Under the pieces are notes generated by a model. That model saw only the letters and a program-made list of their open reading frames with translations, searched no databases and was not told where the DNA came from. The position numbers and the translations under genes are program-made. Positions 31,949-32,643 of a DNA stretch of 32,643 nt are shown here, in pieces (position 1 is the stretch's first letter; each line of letters begins with the position of its first letter). This DNA is from Deltaproteobacteria bacterium (GTDB taxonomy: Bacteria > Desulfobacterota > Desulfobacteria > Desulfobacterales > SURF-15), in assembly GCA_024644775.1 (NCBI GenBank), contig JAHEHB010000009.1:1-32643 (forward strand), given 5' to 3'.

Positions 31949-32643
31949 CTATGCTGCATCCAACGCGCGTCTATCGGCCATATCGACCAGAATTCTATCT
32001 CTGGCTTTATCGATACCAAGCGCCTTGCGCTTCTTATCGATATGGGCGATCATCATCTTTGCCATCTCGTATGGATCGGTTGCAAACCCCCACTTGCCGA
32101 AACCTTCTTTCTCGAGCCCCTCGAACAGCAGCTTGTGGAACTTGGTTTCCTCAACAATCGGAAAAGTGACACCGAATACCGTAAACACACCGGAGGCAAC
32201 GAAGTATTGCCCAATGGAAATGGCCTTTTCACTCATCCATTCCGGTGCCGCGCCAACGGCCGGAAGATCGGCAATGCTTTCTCCCAGTCCACCAGTGCGC
32301 ACCATTTCAGATGCGGCAATCAGAATTCGGCTGTTGTCTACACAAGATCCAATACCCAACACCGGTGGCATACCGACAGCTTCACAAACTTCCTTTAGAC
32401 CGGGTCCTGCCAGATGGGCGGCTTCCGGAGTTGTCATGCCGGCTTTGGCAAGCGCGATTTGGGAACAACCTGTCTGAAGAACCAACACGTCATTCTTTAT
32501 CAACTCTTTAACCAGCTCAACATGCACGTAGTCTTGCTTGACTCTTGGATTCGTACATCCGACCACACCGGCAACTCCTCGGATTCTACCGTTAATAATA
32601 TTTTCATTTAACGGCGTGTAGGATGCCCTGAAGGTGCCGCCAA
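31949..32643 (-). CDS. cooS: anaerobic carbon monoxide dehydrogenase catalytic subunit CooS, C-terminal part
   Basis: The frame is open to the right window edge, so about 231 C-terminal residues of a roughly 630-residue enzyme are present. CooS oxidises CO to CO2, or reduces CO2 in the Wood-Ljungdahl pathway, at a Ni-Fe-S C-cluster. Three cluster cysteines are visible in order: GVVGCTNPR, LQTGCSQIALAKAG 30 residues later, and GIGSCVDNSRI. The conserved Lys follows in WMSEKAISIG. These correspond to C446, C476, C526 and K563 of Carboxydothermus CODH-II. The upstream GTG at 32566 is internal (within GVAGVVGC), not a start. Partners such as acsB or cooF would lie outside the window. Confidence 0.95.
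   Translation of the reverse strand, partial: GGTFRASYTPLNENIINGRIRGVAGVVGCTNPRVKQDYVHVELVKELIKNDVLVLQTGCSQIALAKAGMTTPEAAHLAGPGLKEVCEAVGMPPVLGIGSCVDNSRILIAASEMVRTGGLGESIADLPAVGAAPEWMSEKAISIGQYFVASGVFTVFGVTFPIVEETKFHKLLFEGLEKEGFGKWGFATDPYEMAKMMIAHIDKKRKALGIDKARDRILVDMADRRALDAA

Noticed and set aside
1..32643. tRNA, rRNA, CRISPR arrays, transposase or integrase genes
   Set aside because: I looked for these on both strands and saw none that can be supported.

Overview
The window most likely comes from an anaerobic member of the Desulfobacterota, close to the Desulfobacterales. The case rests on a CooS-type Ni-Fe-S carbon monoxide dehydrogenase at the right edge, a multi-PAS hybrid kinase whose N-terminus (PTYEELEQRVKEL) is typical of that group, two DUF362 proteins, a two-subunit molybdenum hydroxylase and a DUF1844 protein. 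This is inferred from protein character only; no rRNA or tRNA gene is visible.

Positions 1-3500 look like an accessory, AT-rich patch. It holds an XRE-type helix-turn-helix protein behind an unknown small gene, two membrane proteins of unknown function, nested inverted repeats, a 39-codon membrane peptide, a frameshifted Phd/YefM antitoxin and an intact NYN/OST-HTH protein. A four-PAS hybrid histidine kinase follows on the minus strand (3520-6207).

From 6471 to 11398 the minus strand carries arfB, a GT-C membrane glycosyltransferase and a compact thiW-ecfAA-ecfT operon (ECF transporter with its own S component, fused ATPase and T component). From 11487 the plus strand carries a radical SAM enzyme and a DUF362 protein. 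A secreted TPR protein lies on the minus strand, then a second DUF362 protein, an NfeD-like protein and an unknown membrane-anchored protein lie on the plus strand. A short repeated sequence sits at both ends of the TPR block, with a third copy at about 29.98 kb. Positions 18313-20962 encode a Tat-exported molybdopterin subunit and its 2Fe-2S partner.

The most interesting region is 21080-26663. A CpxA/CpxR-like two-component system is divergent from a three-gene set: secreted VWA protein, PspA/IM30-like protein and polytopic membrane protein. The shared 210-bp promoter region holds a GTAAA-N6-GTAAA direct repeat, which matches the CpxR box design, inside a long inverted repeat. I read this as a self-contained envelope-stress module.

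The right part (26.7-32.6 kb) contains a doubtful ORF carrying a near-perfect 22-bp-stem hairpin, an SDR dehydrogenase, an HtrA/DegP protease and a DUF1844 protein. It also contains a serA gene that has lost its whole catalytic domain in frame, sfsA, a strong bidirectional terminator and the 3' part of cooS.
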